From positions 2,356,001 to 2,420,000 of the forward strand of contig NZ_CP090063.1 in the NCBI RefSeq assembly GCF_021391495.1: a stretch of DNA of 64,000 nucleotides. The letters are read 5' to 3'. Every line of letters begins with the position of its first letter. Within the stretch, counting starts at the first letter, position 1. The stretch is from Amycolatopsis acidiphila (GTDB lineage Bacteria; Actinomycetota; Actinomycetes; Mycobacteriales; Pseudonocardiaceae). Shown one piece after another: positions 8,585 to 17,632 of the stretch. The notes under the pieces are model-generated. The model did no database searches, was not told the DNA's origin, and worked only from the letters and a program-made list of their open reading frames with translations. The position numbers and the translations under genes are program-made.

Positions 8585-8953
8585 CTACGCGACCAGCCTC
8601 GCCCAGACCGTCTTCCCGCCTGAGCCGCGGTCGGCGCAGCCCCACTCCCGGGCCGTCCGCTGGATGATGAGCATCCCGAACCCGCCCCCACTGCCGCCGT
8701 CGCGCACGTAGGCGCGCTCGGGGCTGTCGTCGGAGACCGCGATGGTCAGCTCGCCCCGGTTCAGCTCCAGGCTCAGTTTCGGGGTGGATCCGGTGTGCTG
8801 CAGCGTGTTCTCCACCAGCTCGCTCGCCACGGTCTCCGCATCCGGGGTGAGCGAGGTGAGGTGCCAGTCGAGGCACACCCCGTCGACGAACCGGCGGGCC
8901 CGGCGTGGCGCCTCCGGTGTTCGCGCCAGCGTGATCTCCGCATGGCTTCGCAT
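8585..8953 (-). CDS. ATP-binding anti-sigma factor kinase (RsbW-like)
   Basis: The 122-aa protein is a stand-alone GHKL ATPase domain: N-box ELVENTLQHTG, a degenerate G1 box (VSDDSPERAYV) and G2 box GGGFGMLIIQ. This is the RsbW/SpoIIAB type found in many copies in actinomycetes; it would bind a sigma factor and phosphorylate a STAS antagonist. ATG 8953 has GGGAGA upstream; the open frame further 5' has no homology. The STAS gene lies 205 bp downstream on the same strand, so the two likely form a partner-switching module. No sigma factor gene is adjacent. Confidence 0.78.
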   Translation of the reverse strand: MRSHAEITLARTPEAPRRARRFVDGVCLDWHLTSLTPDAETVASELVENTLQHTGSTPKLSLELNRGELTIAVSDDSPERAYVRDGGSGGGFGMLIIQRTAREWGCADRGSGGKTVWARLVA

Positions 8954-9077
8954 CGGACTTTTCTCCCAAACCTTCGTGACAGCCGGTACGTACCCGGTGC
9001 CAACGGGTCGGAAACACCGGCCCCTGACAGTCCGATGTGGACAGTGTTTCCGGCGCTGGGCGGCAGGGTAGTCCCTG

Positions 9078-9643
9078 GTGGACGAGCGGGCCCTGCTGCA
9101 GACGCTGACGAAGGTGGTGAACACGCTGGCCGCCGGCGGGATCGGGTTCGCGGTGGCCGGCGGCTGCGCGGTCTACGCGCGGGGCGGCCCGCCCTCGGAC
9201 CACGACGTGGACGTGTTCCTGCTGGAGGACGACGTCGAGGCCGCGCAGAAGGCGCTGGTGGACGTCGGGATGCGCCCGGAGGACCCGCCCGAGGACTGGC
9301 TCACCAAGGTCTACGACGGTGACGTGCTCGTCGACCTCATCTTCCGGCCGAACTACCGGTCGGACATGACCGAGCTGCTGGCCGCGCGGAGCGGATGCGG
9401 ATCGGGGCCGCGCTCGCCCCCGTGGTCACCGCGACCGACCTGATGGTGGACAAGCTGCTGGTGCTCAACCCGCACCGGTGCGACTTCACCCCGCTCCTGC
9501 TCATCGCCAGGGACCTGCGGGAGCAGATCGACTGGGGACGGGTGGCGGCGGAGACCGCCGAGTCGCCCTATGCCCGCTCGTTCCTGATGCTGGTGGAAGC
9601 GCTTTCCGTGGCCGAGGTGGAAGCCGAGAGGAGCGGGACATGA
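9078..9643 (+). pseudogene. Nucleotidyltransferase-like gene with a one-base frameshift
   Basis: The first part (9078 to ~9390) encodes a nucleotidyltransferase-fold protein (GGIGFAVAGGCAVYARGG, then SDHDVDVFLL with the DxD-type metal site). Close to 9390 the frame changes: the sequence reads GCCGCG where GCCCGCG would continue the protein as LARAERMRIGAALAPVV, which is found in the other frame (to 9643). Restoring one C gives a single 188-aa product. The stop forms an ATGA overlap with the next gene, as expected for an intact operon, so a base-call error is as likely as a real mutation. Related proteins are often antitoxin- or minor-nucleotidyltransferase-like; function is unknown. Confidence 0.65.
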
Positions 9644-9894
9644 CCGACGAGAGCCCGCAGTACCGGGTCGCGCACGTGCGGCGTGCGCTGGCCGAGGACC
9701 CGCGCACGTGCGAGCTGGGCGTGCGGGTCAACGTGCGCGGGGACCACGTCCACCTCTCCGGCGAGGTGGCGACCGAGCAGCGACGCGCCGAGCTGGAGCA
9801 GGTGCTCGGCGAGCTGGTGCCGGGGGTGCAGCTGCACAACGACGTGCGGGTGGCCGACACCCGCGAACCGGCACGACGGGAGGAGCTGCGGTGA
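9640..9894 (+). CDS. BON-domain protein
   Basis: An 84-aa protein made of one BON domain (RVNVRGDHVHLSGEVATEQ, then QLHNDVRV at the end), a small alpha/beta fold thought to bind phospholipid surfaces or ligands. No signal peptide is visible, so it is probably cytoplasmic. It starts in an ATGA overlap with the upstream gene and its stop overlaps the GTG of the metallophosphoesterase gene, so the three form one unit. Confidence 0.75.
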   Translation: MTDESPQYRVAHVRRALAEDPRTCELGVRVNVRGDHVHLSGEVATEQRRAELEQVLGELVPGVQLHNDVRVADTREPARREELR

Positions 9895-10604
9895 TCCGGG
9901 TCGCTGCCGTCGGGGACGTGCACCTGGGCGAGGACGGCCGTGGCCGGCTCCGGCCCGCACTGGACAACCTGGCCGAGCACGCCGACGTGCTGCTGCTGGC
10001 GGGCGACCTGACCCGCCACGGCGCCGTCGACGAGGCCCGCGTCGCGGCGGAGGAGTTCAGCGACCTGCCGGTCCCGGTGGTCGCCGTCCTCGGCAACCAC
10101 GACTACCACGGCGACGCCGCCGACGACATCGCGAAGCTGCTGGAGGACCACGGCATCCGGGTCCTCGAAGGCGACGCGGTGACCCTGGACGTGGACGGGA
10201 AGCGGCTCGGCGTGGCGGGCGTGAAAGGCTTCGGCGGAGGGTTCGCCGGGAAGTGCGCGAGCAATTTCGGCGAGCGGGAGATGAAGGCCTTCGTCGGTCA
10301 CACGATCGAGCGAGCCGAGCGGTTACGCTCCGCGCTCGAAAGTCTCGACACGGACGTCCGGATCGCGCTGACGCACTACTCGCCGATCCCGGAGACCCTG
10401 CGTGGCGAGCCGCCCGAGATCTACCCGTTCGTGGGCTGCTACCAGCTGGGCGAGGTGATCGACGAGTGCGGGGTGGCCCTCGCGGTCCACGGCCACGCCC
10501 ACTTCGGGTGCGAGCAGGGGGTCACCCCGGGCGGAGTACGCGTCCGCAACGTCGCGCAGCCGATGATCCGCGGCACCTTCGCCACCTACGGATTGGGGGC
10601 TTGA
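9891..10604 (+). CDS. Metallophosphoesterase
   Basis: The 237-aa protein has the calcineurin-like di-metal motifs in order: GDVHLGE, LAGDLTRHG (GD), LGNHDYHG (GNHD), THYSP and GHAHFG (GHxH). It should hydrolyse a phosphodiester or phosphomonoester in the cytoplasm; the specific substrate is not known. The GTG at 9891 overlaps the BON gene stop by 4 nt, so the two are translationally coupled. Confidence 0.85.
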   Translation: MIRVAAVGDVHLGEDGRGRLRPALDNLAEHADVLLLAGDLTRHGAVDEARVAAEEFSDLPVPVVAVLGNHDYHGDAADDIAKLLEDHGIRVLEGDAVTLDVDGKRLGVAGVKGFGGGFAGKCASNFGEREMKAFVGHTIERAERLRSALESLDTDVRIALTHYSPIPETLRGEPPEIYPFVGCYQLGEVIDECGVALAVHGHAHFGCEQGVTPGGVRVRNVAQPMIRGTFATYGLGA

Positions 10605-10673
10605 TTCACTTTTAAGCCCGGAGGACAGTGGGTACGCCCGGTCGGCACTGCGCGCGACGAAGGCGAGGATGCG

Positions 10674-12437
10674 ATGACCGAACTGCGGGCCCGCCCCATC
10701 GTCCTGGGGAACCGGTACGAGCTGCCGCCCAGGCATCGCCGCGGCCGGGCGCTGCTCAAGCTGACCCGGACGACCGACCACAAGGTCATCGGCCTGATGT
10801 ACCTGTTCACCTCGCTCGGGTTCTTCGTCGTCGGCGGCGCGATGGCGCTGCTGATGCGCAGTGAGCTGGCTCGGCCCGGCCTGCAGTTCCTCTCGAACGA
10901 GCAGTACAACCAGCTGTTCACCATGCACGGCACGATCATGCTGCTGCTGTACGCGACCCCGAACCTGTTCGCGTTCGCCAACCTGGTGCTGCCGCTGCAG
11001 ATCGGCTCCCCGGACGTCGCGTTCCCCCGCCTCAACGCCTTCTCCTACTGGCTGTTCCTGTTCGGTGGCCTGATCGTGCTGGCCTCGTTCGCCACGCCGG
11101 GCGGGGCCGCGGACTTCGGGTGGACCGGCTACACCCCGCTGTCGGACTTCATGCACTCGCCCGGCGTCGGGGGCAACATGTGGGCGGCCGGGCTCATCGT
11201 GTCCGGTCTCGGCACGATCCTTGGCGCGGTCAACATGGTGACGACCATCGTGTGCCTGCGCGCGCCCGGCATGACGATGTGGCGGATGCCGATCTTCACC
11301 TGGAACATCCTGTTCACCTCGATCCTGATCCTCGCCGCGTTCCCGATCCTCACCGCCGCCCTGTTCGTCCTGCTGGCCGACCGGCTTATCGGCGCGCACG
11401 TGTTCGACCCCGCGAACGGCGGCGCCATCCTGTGGCAGCACCTGTTCTGGTTCTTCGGCCATCCCGAGGTCTACATCATCGCCTTGCCCTACTTCGGGAT
11501 CGTCACCGAGATCATTCCGGTGTTCAGCCGCAAACCGCTGTTCGGCTACCGGCTGATGGTGTTCGCGACGATCGGCATCACCGCGCTGTCGTTCGCCGTA
11601 TGGGCGCACCACATGTTCGCCACGGGCGCGGTGCTGCTGCCGTTCTTCTCGTTCATGACGTTCCTGATCGCGGTGCCGACCGGGATCAAGTTCTTCAACT
11701 GGATCGGCACCATGTGGAAGGGCCGCATCAGCTTCGAGAGCCCGATGCTGTGGTCGGTCGGGTTCCTGGTGACGTTCCTGCTCGGCGGGCTGACCGGCAT
11801 CATCCTCGCCGCCCCGCCACTGGACTTCCATGTCACCGACAGCTACTTCGTTGTCGCGCACTTCCACTACGTGCTGTTCGGCACCATCGTGTTCGCCACG
11901 TTCGCCGGGGTGTACTTCTGGTTCCCGAAGATGACCGGGCGGATGCTCGACGAACCGCTGGCCAAGCTGCATTTCTGGACCACGTTCATCGGGTTCCACA
12001 CGACCTTCCTGGTCCAGCACTGGCTCGGCGACATGGGCATGCCGCGCCGCTACGCCGACTACCTGCCGACGGACGGGTTCACCCTGCTCAACACCATCTC
12101 GACGATCGGCGCGTTCATCCTCGGCGCGTCGATGCTGCCGTTCATCTACAACGTGGTCCGCAGCTACCGGTTCGGCGAGCCCGTCGAAGTGGACGATCCT
12201 TGGGGCTTCGGCAACTCGCTGGAATGGGCCACGACCTGCCCACCACCCAGGCACAACTTCCTGGAGCTGCCGCGTATCCGCAGCGAGCGGCCGGCGTTCG
12301 AGCTGCACTACCCGCACCTCGTGGAACGCCTGCACGACGAAGGCCACATCACCCTGACCGGCAAGCCGGTCCCGCACTCCGAGGCCGCCGAGACACCGTC
12401 CGAAAAGGCCTCGCAGGCGAGCACGCCACACGATTAG
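10674..12437 (+). CDS. ctaD: Cytochrome c oxidase subunit I
   Basis: The 587-aa integral membrane protein has about twelve transmembrane helices and the haem-copper oxidase signature: [12 protein letters not shown] (haem ligand), [11 protein letters not shown] (CuB His cross-linked to Tyr), WAHHMFATG (CuB His pair) and HFHYVLFGT (haem ligands). It is the catalytic subunit of the aa3-type terminal oxidase that reduces oxygen. The ATG at 10674 follows AGGCGAGG. No other oxidase subunit lies nearby, as is common for ctaD in actinomycetes, so the other subunits should be encoded elsewhere. Confidence 0.95.
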   Translation: MTELRARPIVLGNRYELPPRHRRGRALLKLTRTTDHKVIGLMYLFTSLGFFVVGGAMALLMRSELARPGLQFLSNEQYNQLFTMHGTIMLLLYATPNLFAFANLVLPLQIGSPDVAFPRLNAFSYWLFLFGGLIVLASFATPGGAADFGWTGYTPLSDFMHSPGVGGNMWAAGLIVSGLGTILGAVNMVTTIVCLRAPGMTMWRMPIFTWNILFTSILILAAFPILTAALFVLLADRLIGAHVFDPANGGAILWQHLFWFFGHPEVYIIALPYFGIVTEIIPVFSRKPLFGYRLMVFATIGITALSFAVWAHHMFATGAVLLPFFSFMTFLIAVPTGIKFFNWIGTMWKGRISFESPMLWSVGFLVTFLLGGLTGIILAAPPLDFHVTDSYFVVAHFHYVLFGTIVFATFAGVYFWFPKMTGRMLDEPLAKLHFWTTFIGFHTTFLVQHWLGDMGMPRRYADYLPTDGFTLLNTISTIGAFILGASMLPFIYNVVRSYRFGEPVEVDDPWGFGNSLEWATTCPPPRHNFLELPRIRSERPAFELHYPHLVERLHDEGHITLTGKPVPHSEAAETPSEKASQASTPHD

Positions 12438-12488
12438 GGGTCGTCCCCCTCGGGTAGTCGGTTCAGGACCGACTTGGAGGAGACGACG

Positions 12489-12920
12489 ATGAGTGAAGCA
12501 GCCGGTCCTGGACCGACGGCGGTCGGGGACCGCTCGATCGCGCAGCTGGTCCAGGACATGTCCGAGCAGACCAGGCGTCTCGTGCGGGACGAGCTGCTCC
12601 TGGCCACAGAGGAGCTCAAGCAGAAGGGCAAGCGCGCCGGCATCGGTGCCGGCCTGACCGGTGCCGCCGGAGTGGTCGCGCTGTTGGGGGCCGCGACGCT
12701 GATCGCGTGTGCCGTGCTCGCGCTCGCGCTGGTCCTGCCCGCGTGGGCGGCCGCGCTGATCATCGGCGTGGCGCTGCTCGCGGGGGCGGGCATCGCCGCG
12801 ATGCTGGGCGCGAAGAAGCTGAAGTCCGCCGTCCCGCCGGTGCCCGAGGAAGCCGCCGCGGGCGTGCAGAAGGACGTCGACGTGGTGCGGCAGAGGGGGC
12901 ACAGCGATGTCCAAGCGTGA
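12489..12920 (+). CDS. Phage-holin-superfamily 6-like membrane protein
   Basis: The 143-aa protein starts with a soluble helix (IAQLVQDMSEQTRRLVRDEL) followed by two closely spaced transmembrane segments rich in Ala, Val and Leu (about residues 50-105). This is the actinobacterial 'phage holin family' (Pfam Phage_holin_3_6), which is chromosomal and not phage-linked. I chose ATG 12489 because GGAGGA lies 5-12 nt upstream; the TTG at 12474 overlaps that site. It begins a cassette with the DUF3618 and DUF3140 genes. A GGGTAG at about 12454-12459 resembles the -10 of actinomycete stress sigma factors, but this is weak evidence. Confidence 0.78.
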   Translation: MSEAAGPGPTAVGDRSIAQLVQDMSEQTRRLVRDELLLATEELKQKGKRAGIGAGLTGAAGVVALLGAATLIACAVLALALVLPAWAAALIIGVALLAGAGIAAMLGAKKLKSAVPPVPEEAAAGVQKDVDVVRQRGHSDVQA

Positions 12921-13122
12921 GACGTTCCCCCGCGACGTGGAGGAGGCGCGCCTCGACGCGGAGCTGACCCGGCAGGAGCTGGGCGAGACCGCGGAGGCGC
13001 TGGCCGAGAAGGTGAAGGACACCGCGCACACCACGCAGCGCGCTGCGCTCACCACGGGCGCCGCGATCGGGGCGGGGCTGTTGCTGGTGCTGATCATCCG
13101 CAGGATCATCGGCGGGAGGTGA
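12907..13122 (+). CDS. DUF3618 membrane protein
   Basis: A 71-aa protein: an acidic amphipathic N-terminal part (DAELTRQELGETAEALAEKV) typical of DUF3618, then one transmembrane helix (ALTTGAAIGAGLLLVLIIRR). The start overlaps the holin-family gene by 14 bp. This pair recurs side by side in many actinobacterial genomes, suggesting a shared membrane-associated role, still unknown. Confidence 0.78.
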   Translation: MSKRETFPRDVEEARLDAELTRQELGETAEALAEKVKDTAHTTQRAALTTGAAIGAGLLLVLIIRRIIGGR

Positions 13123-13126
13123 CGTG

Positions 13127-13480
13127 ATGAGCCGGCACGTCGAGGTCGAGACCGAGCTGTGGGACGAGTTCCACCGGGTGGTGAACATGACCTCGCGGGA
13201 GCTGAGCGAATGGCTGCGCACGCGCTCGGCACACGAGGACGCCGAGGAGCTGCCGGACCACTCCGGCACGCCCACCGGTCAACGGGTCCTGGACATCCTG
13301 CAGAAACGGCGGGTGGACCTCACCGACGACGACGAGCGGGTGATGCGGAAGGTCGTCGACAAAATCCACGCCGAGCGGCGGGACGACCTCGAGCCCACCG
13401 CCGGGCAGGAGAACTGGCGGCATCGCCTGATGTCGCTGGGGCACGACCCGTTGAAGGGAGTGCGTGATGGAACGCGGTAG
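13127..13480 (+). CDS. DUF3140 family protein
   Basis: The 117-aa soluble, highly charged protein matches the DUF3140 pattern (ELWDEFHRVVNMTSRELSEW, then VMRKVVDKIHAER). ATG 13127 is 7 nt after GGGAGG; a GTG one codon earlier is possible. It lies 4 bp after the DUF3618 gene. Some family members are annotated as DNA-binding, but nothing in this sequence proves that. Confidence 0.72.
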   Translation: MSRHVEVETELWDEFHRVVNMTSRELSEWLRTRSAHEDAEELPDHSGTPTGQRVLDILQKRRVDLTDDDERVMRKVVDKIHAERRDDLEPTAGQENWRHRLMSLGHDPLKGVRDGTR

Positions 13481-13637
13481 CGGGAAGCACAGCCCACGCG
13501 AGGACGACGAGCTCAAGCACGAGCTGCGGGGAACATTGCAGGGCAACCGGTCCAGCCGCGCCGAGGAGTGGCGCGACCCGGAGCCGCCCGCCGACGACGA
13601 CCCGGACGTGCCGAACGCCGGGCCGCCTCAGCGGTAG
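13467..13637 (+). CDS. Small acidic hypothetical protein, 56 aa
   Basis: A 56-residue ORF starts at ATG 13467, 14 bp inside the end of the DUF3140 gene with GAAGGGAG just upstream. It encodes a very hydrophilic protein (MERGSGKHSPREDDELKHEL start, PEPPADDDPDVPNAGPPQR end) with no hydrophobic core, so probably disordered. It keeps the codon bias of its neighbours and closes the stress cassette. Its stop overlaps the converging PNPOx-like gene by 10 bp. No family is recognised. Confidence 0.6.
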   Translation: MERGSGKHSPREDDELKHELRGTLQGNRSSRAEEWRDPEPPADDDPDVPNAGPPQR

Positions 13638-14248
13638 AGCTTCGCCGCGTATTCGGGGCCGTAGTAGCGTTCGAGCTCTTCGAGCGAGTCGCCCGGGCGT
13701 TCCAGCGCCCGGGCGATCACGGGTCGCGAGGGCGCCGATTCCGGTCGCCACGTCTCGGGTTGCCACAGGTTCGAGCGCATGAACGCCTTGGCGCAGTGGT
13801 GGAAGATCTGCTCGATCTCGACCACGATCGCCAGTACCGGGCGGTGGCCCTTGACGACCATGTCCGCGAAGAACGGGGCGTCGCGGACCAGCCGGGCCCG
13901 CCCGTTGATCCGGAGGGTGTCGCCGCGGCCGGGGATGAAGTAGAGCAGGCCCACGTGCGGGTTCTCGAGGATGTTGCGGAACCCGTCGACCCGCTTGTTG
14001 CCTGGCCGCTCCGGGATCGCGATCGTCGTGTCGTCGAGCACGAGCGTGAAGCCGGCCGGGTCGCCCTTGGGGGACACGTCGCAGCTGCCGGCGGCGTCGG
14101 CGGTGGCGATCAGGCAGAACGGCGACCCGGCGAGCCACTGCCGGTCGAACTCGTGGAGCTTCGGGCGTTCCTTGCGCCGCGCCGCCTCGTTCGGCAGGCC
14201 GATGAGTTCGCGAAGCTCGTCCTCCGAGGTGAGTTCGTCCATCTCCAC
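13628..14248 (-). CDS. Pyridoxamine 5'-phosphate oxidase-like flavoprotein
   Basis: The 206-aa protein has the split-barrel PNPOx fold of the MSMEG_1061 subfamily (FCLIATADAAGSCDVSPKGDP, VDGFRNILENPHVGLLYFIPG, LRINGRARLV). Members bind FMN, F420 or haem; the cofactor and reaction here are unknown. The GTG at 14248 is the furthest start with homology; ATG 14242 is an alternative. It begins only 10 bp after the ispG stop on the same strand, so it may be the last gene of the encapsulin/isoprenoid operon. Confidence 0.78.
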   Translation of the reverse strand: MEMDELTSEDELRELIGLPNEAARRKERPKLHEFDRQWLAGSPFCLIATADAAGSCDVSPKGDPAGFTLVLDDTTIAIPERPGNKRVDGFRNILENPHVGLLYFIPGRGDTLRINGRARLVRDAPFFADMVVKGHRPVLAIVVEIEQIFHHCAKAFMRSNLWQPETWRPESAPSRPVIARALERPGDSLEELERYYGPEYAAKLYR

Positions 14249-14258
14249 CCGGCCGACA

Positions 14259-15359
14259 CTACTCCGGCGAGAACCGCGCCAAGGCCTCTTCCAGCAACGT
14301 CTCCACGATCCGGCTCTCCGGCACCGTCTTGACCACCTCGCCCCGCACGAAGATCTGTCCCTTCCCGTTGCCCGAGGACACCCCGAGATCGGCTTCGCGT
14401 GCCTCGCCGGGGCCGTTCACGACGCAGCCCATCACGGCCACCCGCAGCGGAACCGGGAAGCCCTCGAACGCCGCCGTCACGCGTTCCGCCAGCCGGTAGA
14501 CGTCCACCTGCGCGCTGCCGCACGACGGGCAGGACACGATCTCCAGCCGCCGCGGCCGCAGCCCCAGCGACTCGAGGATCTGCGCGCCCACCTTGACCTC
14601 CTCGACCGGCGGCGCGGAGAGCGACACGCGGATCGTGTCGCCGATGCCTTCGGCCAGCAGCACCCCGAACGCCACCGCCGACTTGACCGTGCCCTGGAAC
14701 GCGGGCCCGGCCTCGATCACACCGAGATGCAGCGGGTACTCGCAGCGGCGCGCGAGCTGCCGGTACGCCTCGATCATCACCACCGGGTCGTGGTGCTTCA
14801 CCGAGATCTTCAGGTCGGCGAACCCGTGCTGCTCGAACAGCGAGCACTCCCACAGCGCGGACTCCACCAGCGCCTCGGGCGTCGCCCGGCCGTACTTGGC
14901 CAGCAGCCGCTTGTCCAGCGAGCCCGCGTTGACCCCGATCCGGATGGGCACCCGCGCGGCGGTCGCGGCGCGGGCGATCTCGGCGACCTTGTCGTCGAAC
15001 TTGATGATGTTGCCCGGGTTCACCCGCACCGCCGCGCAGCCGGCGTCGATCGCCGCGAACACGTACCTGGGCTGGAAGTGGATGTCGGCGATCACCGGGA
15101 TGGCCGACTTGGCCGCGATGGCGGACAGTGCGTCGGCGTCGTCGGAGGAGGGCACCGCGACCCGCACGATCTCGCAGCCCGCCGCGGTCAGCTCGGCGAT
15201 CTGCCGCAGGGTCGCGTCGACGTCGGCGGTGACGGTCGTGGTCATCGACTGCACCGACACCGGCGCGCCCCCGCCCACCGGCAAGTCCCCGACCCTGACC
15301 TGCCGCGACTTCCGGCGCCGTACCGGCAGGTCCGGGAGGCCGAGCGCCACCGCGCTCAC
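14259..15359 (-). CDS. ispG: 4-hydroxy-3-methylbut-2-en-1-yl diphosphate synthase
   Basis: IspG (GcpE) reduces methylerythritol cyclodiphosphate to HMBPP, the penultimate step of the MEP isoprenoid pathway, with a 4Fe-4S cluster. The 366-aa protein shows the TIM-barrel start ([10 protein letters not shown]) and the cluster ligands [11 protein letters not shown] plus [14 protein letters not shown] (third Cys and the Glu ligand). It starts at GTG 15359 in a 4-nt overlap with ispH, so the two are coupled. Being in the encapsulin operon, it is probably a second, pathway-dedicated copy rather than the housekeeping gene, which in actinomycetes usually sits with dxr. Confidence 0.93.
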   Translation of the reverse strand: MSAVALGLPDLPVRRRKSRQVRVGDLPVGGGAPVSVQSMTTTVTADVDATLRQIAELTAAGCEIVRVAVPSSDDADALSAIAAKSAIPVIADIHFQPRYVFAAIDAGCAAVRVNPGNIIKFDDKVAEIARAATAARVPIRIGVNAGSLDKRLLAKYGRATPEALVESALWECSLFEQHGFADLKISVKHHDPVVMIEAYRQLARRCEYPLHLGVIEAGPAFQGTVKSAVAFGVLLAEGIGDTIRVSLSAPPVEEVKVGAQILESLGLRPRRLEIVSCPSCGSAQVDVYRLAERVTAAFEGFPVPLRVAVMGCVVNGPGEAREADLGVSSGNGKGQIFVRGEVVKTVPESRIVETLLEEALARFSPE

Positions 15360-16461
15360 GAGCGCACCGTCACGGGCAGTGTGAAGTGGACGGTCTCACG
15401 CGTGGTCTCGCGCTCCTCGACGGTGACCGGGCCGAGCCCGCCGATCGCGTCGATCACCGCGCGCACCAGCCGTGGCGGCGCCGACGCCCCGGCTGTCAGG
15501 CCGACGACGCCCGCGCCGGCGAGCCAGGCAGGCCGGATGTCGCGGGGGTCGTCGATCAGGTGCGCCGGCGTGCCGGCCCGCCGGGCGAGCTCGACCAGCC
15601 GCACCGAGTTCGAGGAGTTCGCGGAGCCGACCACCAGCACCACGTCCGACTCCACGGCGATCGACTTCAGTGCGTCCTGCCGGTTCGTGGTGGCGTAACA
15701 GATGTCGTCCGAGGCCGGGCCGCGCAGGGCGGGGAACCGGGCGCGCAGCTCGGCGACCACCGCCGCCGTCTCGTCGGCGCTCAGCGTGGTCTGGGTCAGG
15801 TAGCTCACCCGTGCCGGATCGGCGACCTCGACCCGTCGCGCCTCCTCGACCGACTGCACCAGCACCGTCCGGTCCGGCGCCTCGCCGAGGGTGCCCTCGA
15901 CCTCCTCGTGCCCCGCGTGCCCGATCAGCAGCACCGTGTTCTCCTGCGCGGCGAACCGCCGGGCCTCGGTGTGCACCTTGGTCACCAGCGGGCAGCTCGC
16001 GTCGATCACCTCGAGCCGCCGTCGTTTCGCCTCCGCGCGGACGGCGGGGGAGACCCCGTGCGCGGAGAACACCGTGACCGAGCCGCGCGGCACCTCGTCC
16101 AGCTCCTGGACGAACACCGCGCCCCGCGCTTCGAGCCCGGCGACGACGTGCCGTTGTGCACGATCTCCTTGCGCACGTAGATCGGCCCGCCGCGCTGGGC
16201 GAGCAGCCGCTCCACGATCTCGATCGCCCGCTCGACCCCCGCGCAGAACGACCGCGGCGCGGCGAGCAGCACCGTGCGCGCCCGCCCGGTGGCGGCGAGC
16301 CACGCCCCGGTCGCGGCACACACCGTCTCGGTCACCTCGGGCGAGGGCCGTCCGGTCACGGCCACGCCGAGCCCGGCCTCGCCGCCGGTCACCGGGAACA
16401 CCGCACGCAGCGCCGCCGCCCCTCGGTCGGCGGCGCTGACGTGCAGGTGCCCCCTGGTCAC
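15356..16461 (-). pseudogene. ispH: 4-hydroxy-3-methylbut-2-enyl diphosphate reductase, frameshifted as read
   Basis: IspH (LytB) makes IPP and DMAPP from HMBPP. The three cluster cysteines are all present ([36 protein letters not shown]), with HGVSP and SANSSNS substrate motifs. However the first Cys lies in one frame and the rest in another: at about 16148-16152 the coding strand reads AACGGCACGTCGTCGCC, where one extra base would continue [16 protein letters not shown]. Restoring it gives 368 aa from GTG 16461. That GTG overlaps the stop of a 55-aa ORF; a second missing base there would fuse the two. Neighbouring ispG is intact, so a sequencing error is plausible; otherwise the gene is inactive. 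Confidence 0.8.
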
Positions 16462-16625
16462 GGGAACCCGGCGCCGGCGCAGTCGCCCTCCAGCAGGACC
16501 GCCGCCGGGCACCGGACGGCGGGCCTGCTCGGCCACAGCAGGTCGTCGGCGACGAGTACCGCACCGGGTTCGGGGCGGCCGGGATCGTGCGCGGCCAGGA
16601 TGCTCTGTGCTGCGGTGAAGGACAT
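16458..16625 (-). CDS. Small ORF (55 aa) between prenyl synthase and ispH
   Basis: ATG 16625 follows TAGGAGA, which is built from the stop codon of the prenyl synthase gene, and lies 8 bp after it. The product ends DCAGAGFP and its stop overlaps the ispH GTG (GTGA). Composition ([20 protein letters not shown]) looks like genuine protein. It may be an independent small protein, or the true N terminus of a longer IspH (about 423 aa) that is separated by a one-base deletion. I recognise no family. Confidence 0.5.
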   Translation of the reverse strand: MSFTAAQSILAAHDPGRPEPGAVLVADDLLWPSRPAVRCPAAVLLEGDCAGAGFP

Positions 16626-16633
16626 CGGTTCTC

Positions 16634-17632
16634 CTAGTGGTCCCGGCGGGTGATCAGCTGGGCGAGCGCTTCGAGCTCGGCTCTCGGCTTCGGCTCCAGT
16701 GCTCGTAACTGCGTGCGCGCTCTCGCCAGCAGCTCGTCTGCCGGGGCCCGGCTCCAGGCGCGACCGCCCGCGCGCTCGACCAGCTCGGCCGCGCGGGCCA
16801 GCTCCGGTGCCGACAGCGTGCCCGGTTTCCGGTACAGCGCCGCTAGTTCGCGGCCCTCCCCGGTGTCCGACGCGAGCGCGGCGACCACCGGCAGCGACTT
16901 CTTGCGGTTGCGCAGATCCGAGTACACCGGCTTGCCCGTCACCGCGGGTTCGCCCCAGATGCCCAGCAGGTCGTCGGCGAACTGGAACGCGAGCCCGACC
17001 TCCTTCCCGAACGCGCGCAGCCGCGCGACCTGCGCGGGACTGCCGCCGCCCGCGAGCGCGCCGAGCGCGCACGCGCAGCCCAGCAGCGCCCCGGTCTTGC
17101 CGGCGGCCATCGCCCGGCACTCGTCCGCGCCGACGGTCTCCCGTCGCTCGAACGCGAGGTCCGCGCTCTGCCCCTCGATCAGGTCGAGCACCGCGGTCAG
17201 CAGTGCGCGCAGCTCGTCCGGCCGCTCGGCGAGCAGCCGGGTGGCGAGTGCGAGCAGCGCGTCACCGGCCAGGATCGCGGTGCTCGTGCCGAACTCCTTC
17301 CACACCGTCGCCCGGTGCCGTCTCGTCGCGTCACCGTCCATCACGTCGTCGTGCACCAGCGAGAAGTCGTGCACCAGCTCGACGGCGGCCGCGGCGGGCA
17401 GCGCCCGTTCGGCGGGCGCGCCCACCGCCTGCGCGGCGAGCAGGACCAGCGCCGGCCGCATCGCCTTGCCGCTGCCGCCACCGTCGGTCCAGCCGAAGTG
17501 GTGTGCCGCGACGGGCCGCATCGACGGCGGCAGCTGCGCGACGGCCGCCCGCAGCCCGGGTTCGACCAGTTCCCGTGCCCACGTCAGGGTTTCCTGTGCC
17601 GTCCGGGTACCGGAAATCAGCTCCGCCGTCAT
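16634..17632 (-). CDS. Polyprenyl diphosphate synthase (GGPP-synthase-like)
   Basis: The 332-aa trans-prenyltransferase has the first Asp-rich motif in [15 protein letters not shown] (DDxxD) and the second region [18 protein letters not shown], the form used by actinobacterial geranylgeranyl/farnesyl synthases; [10 protein letters not shown] is the substrate Lys/Arg loop. It condenses IPP with allylic diphosphates. ATG 17632 overlaps the stop of the encapsulin gene. Polyprenyl transferases are known cargos of family 2B encapsulins, which usually carry a disordered N-terminal targeting tail; here only about 15 residues precede the first helix, so how it would be loaded is unclear. Chain length cannot be set from sequence. 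Confidence 0.9.
   Translation of the reverse strand: MTAELISGTRTAQETLTWARELVEPGLRAAVAQLPPSMRPVAAHHFGWTDGGGSGKAMRPALVLLAAQAVGAPAERALPAAAAVELVHDFSLVHDDVMDGDATRRHRATVWKEFGTSTAILAGDALLALATRLLAERPDELRALLTAVLDLIEGQSADLAFERRETVGADECRAMAAGKTGALLGCACALGALAGGGSPAQVARLRAFGKEVGLAFQFADDLLGIWGEPAVTGKPVYSDLRNRKKSLPVVAALASDTGEGRELAALYRKPGTLSAPELARAAELVERAGGRAWSRAPADELLARARTQLRALEPKPRAELEALAQLITRRDH

Noticed and set aside
12489..12920. Phage-holin annotation as a sign of prophage
   Set aside because: The family is chromosomal in actinobacteria, and no integrase, structural or lysis gene lies nearby.
10323..13232. Antisense open frame of 969 codons opposite ctaD and the stress cassette
   Set aside because: It is a composition artefact of high GC3; the protein is Arg/His/Gln-rich and covers well-supported genes on the other strand.
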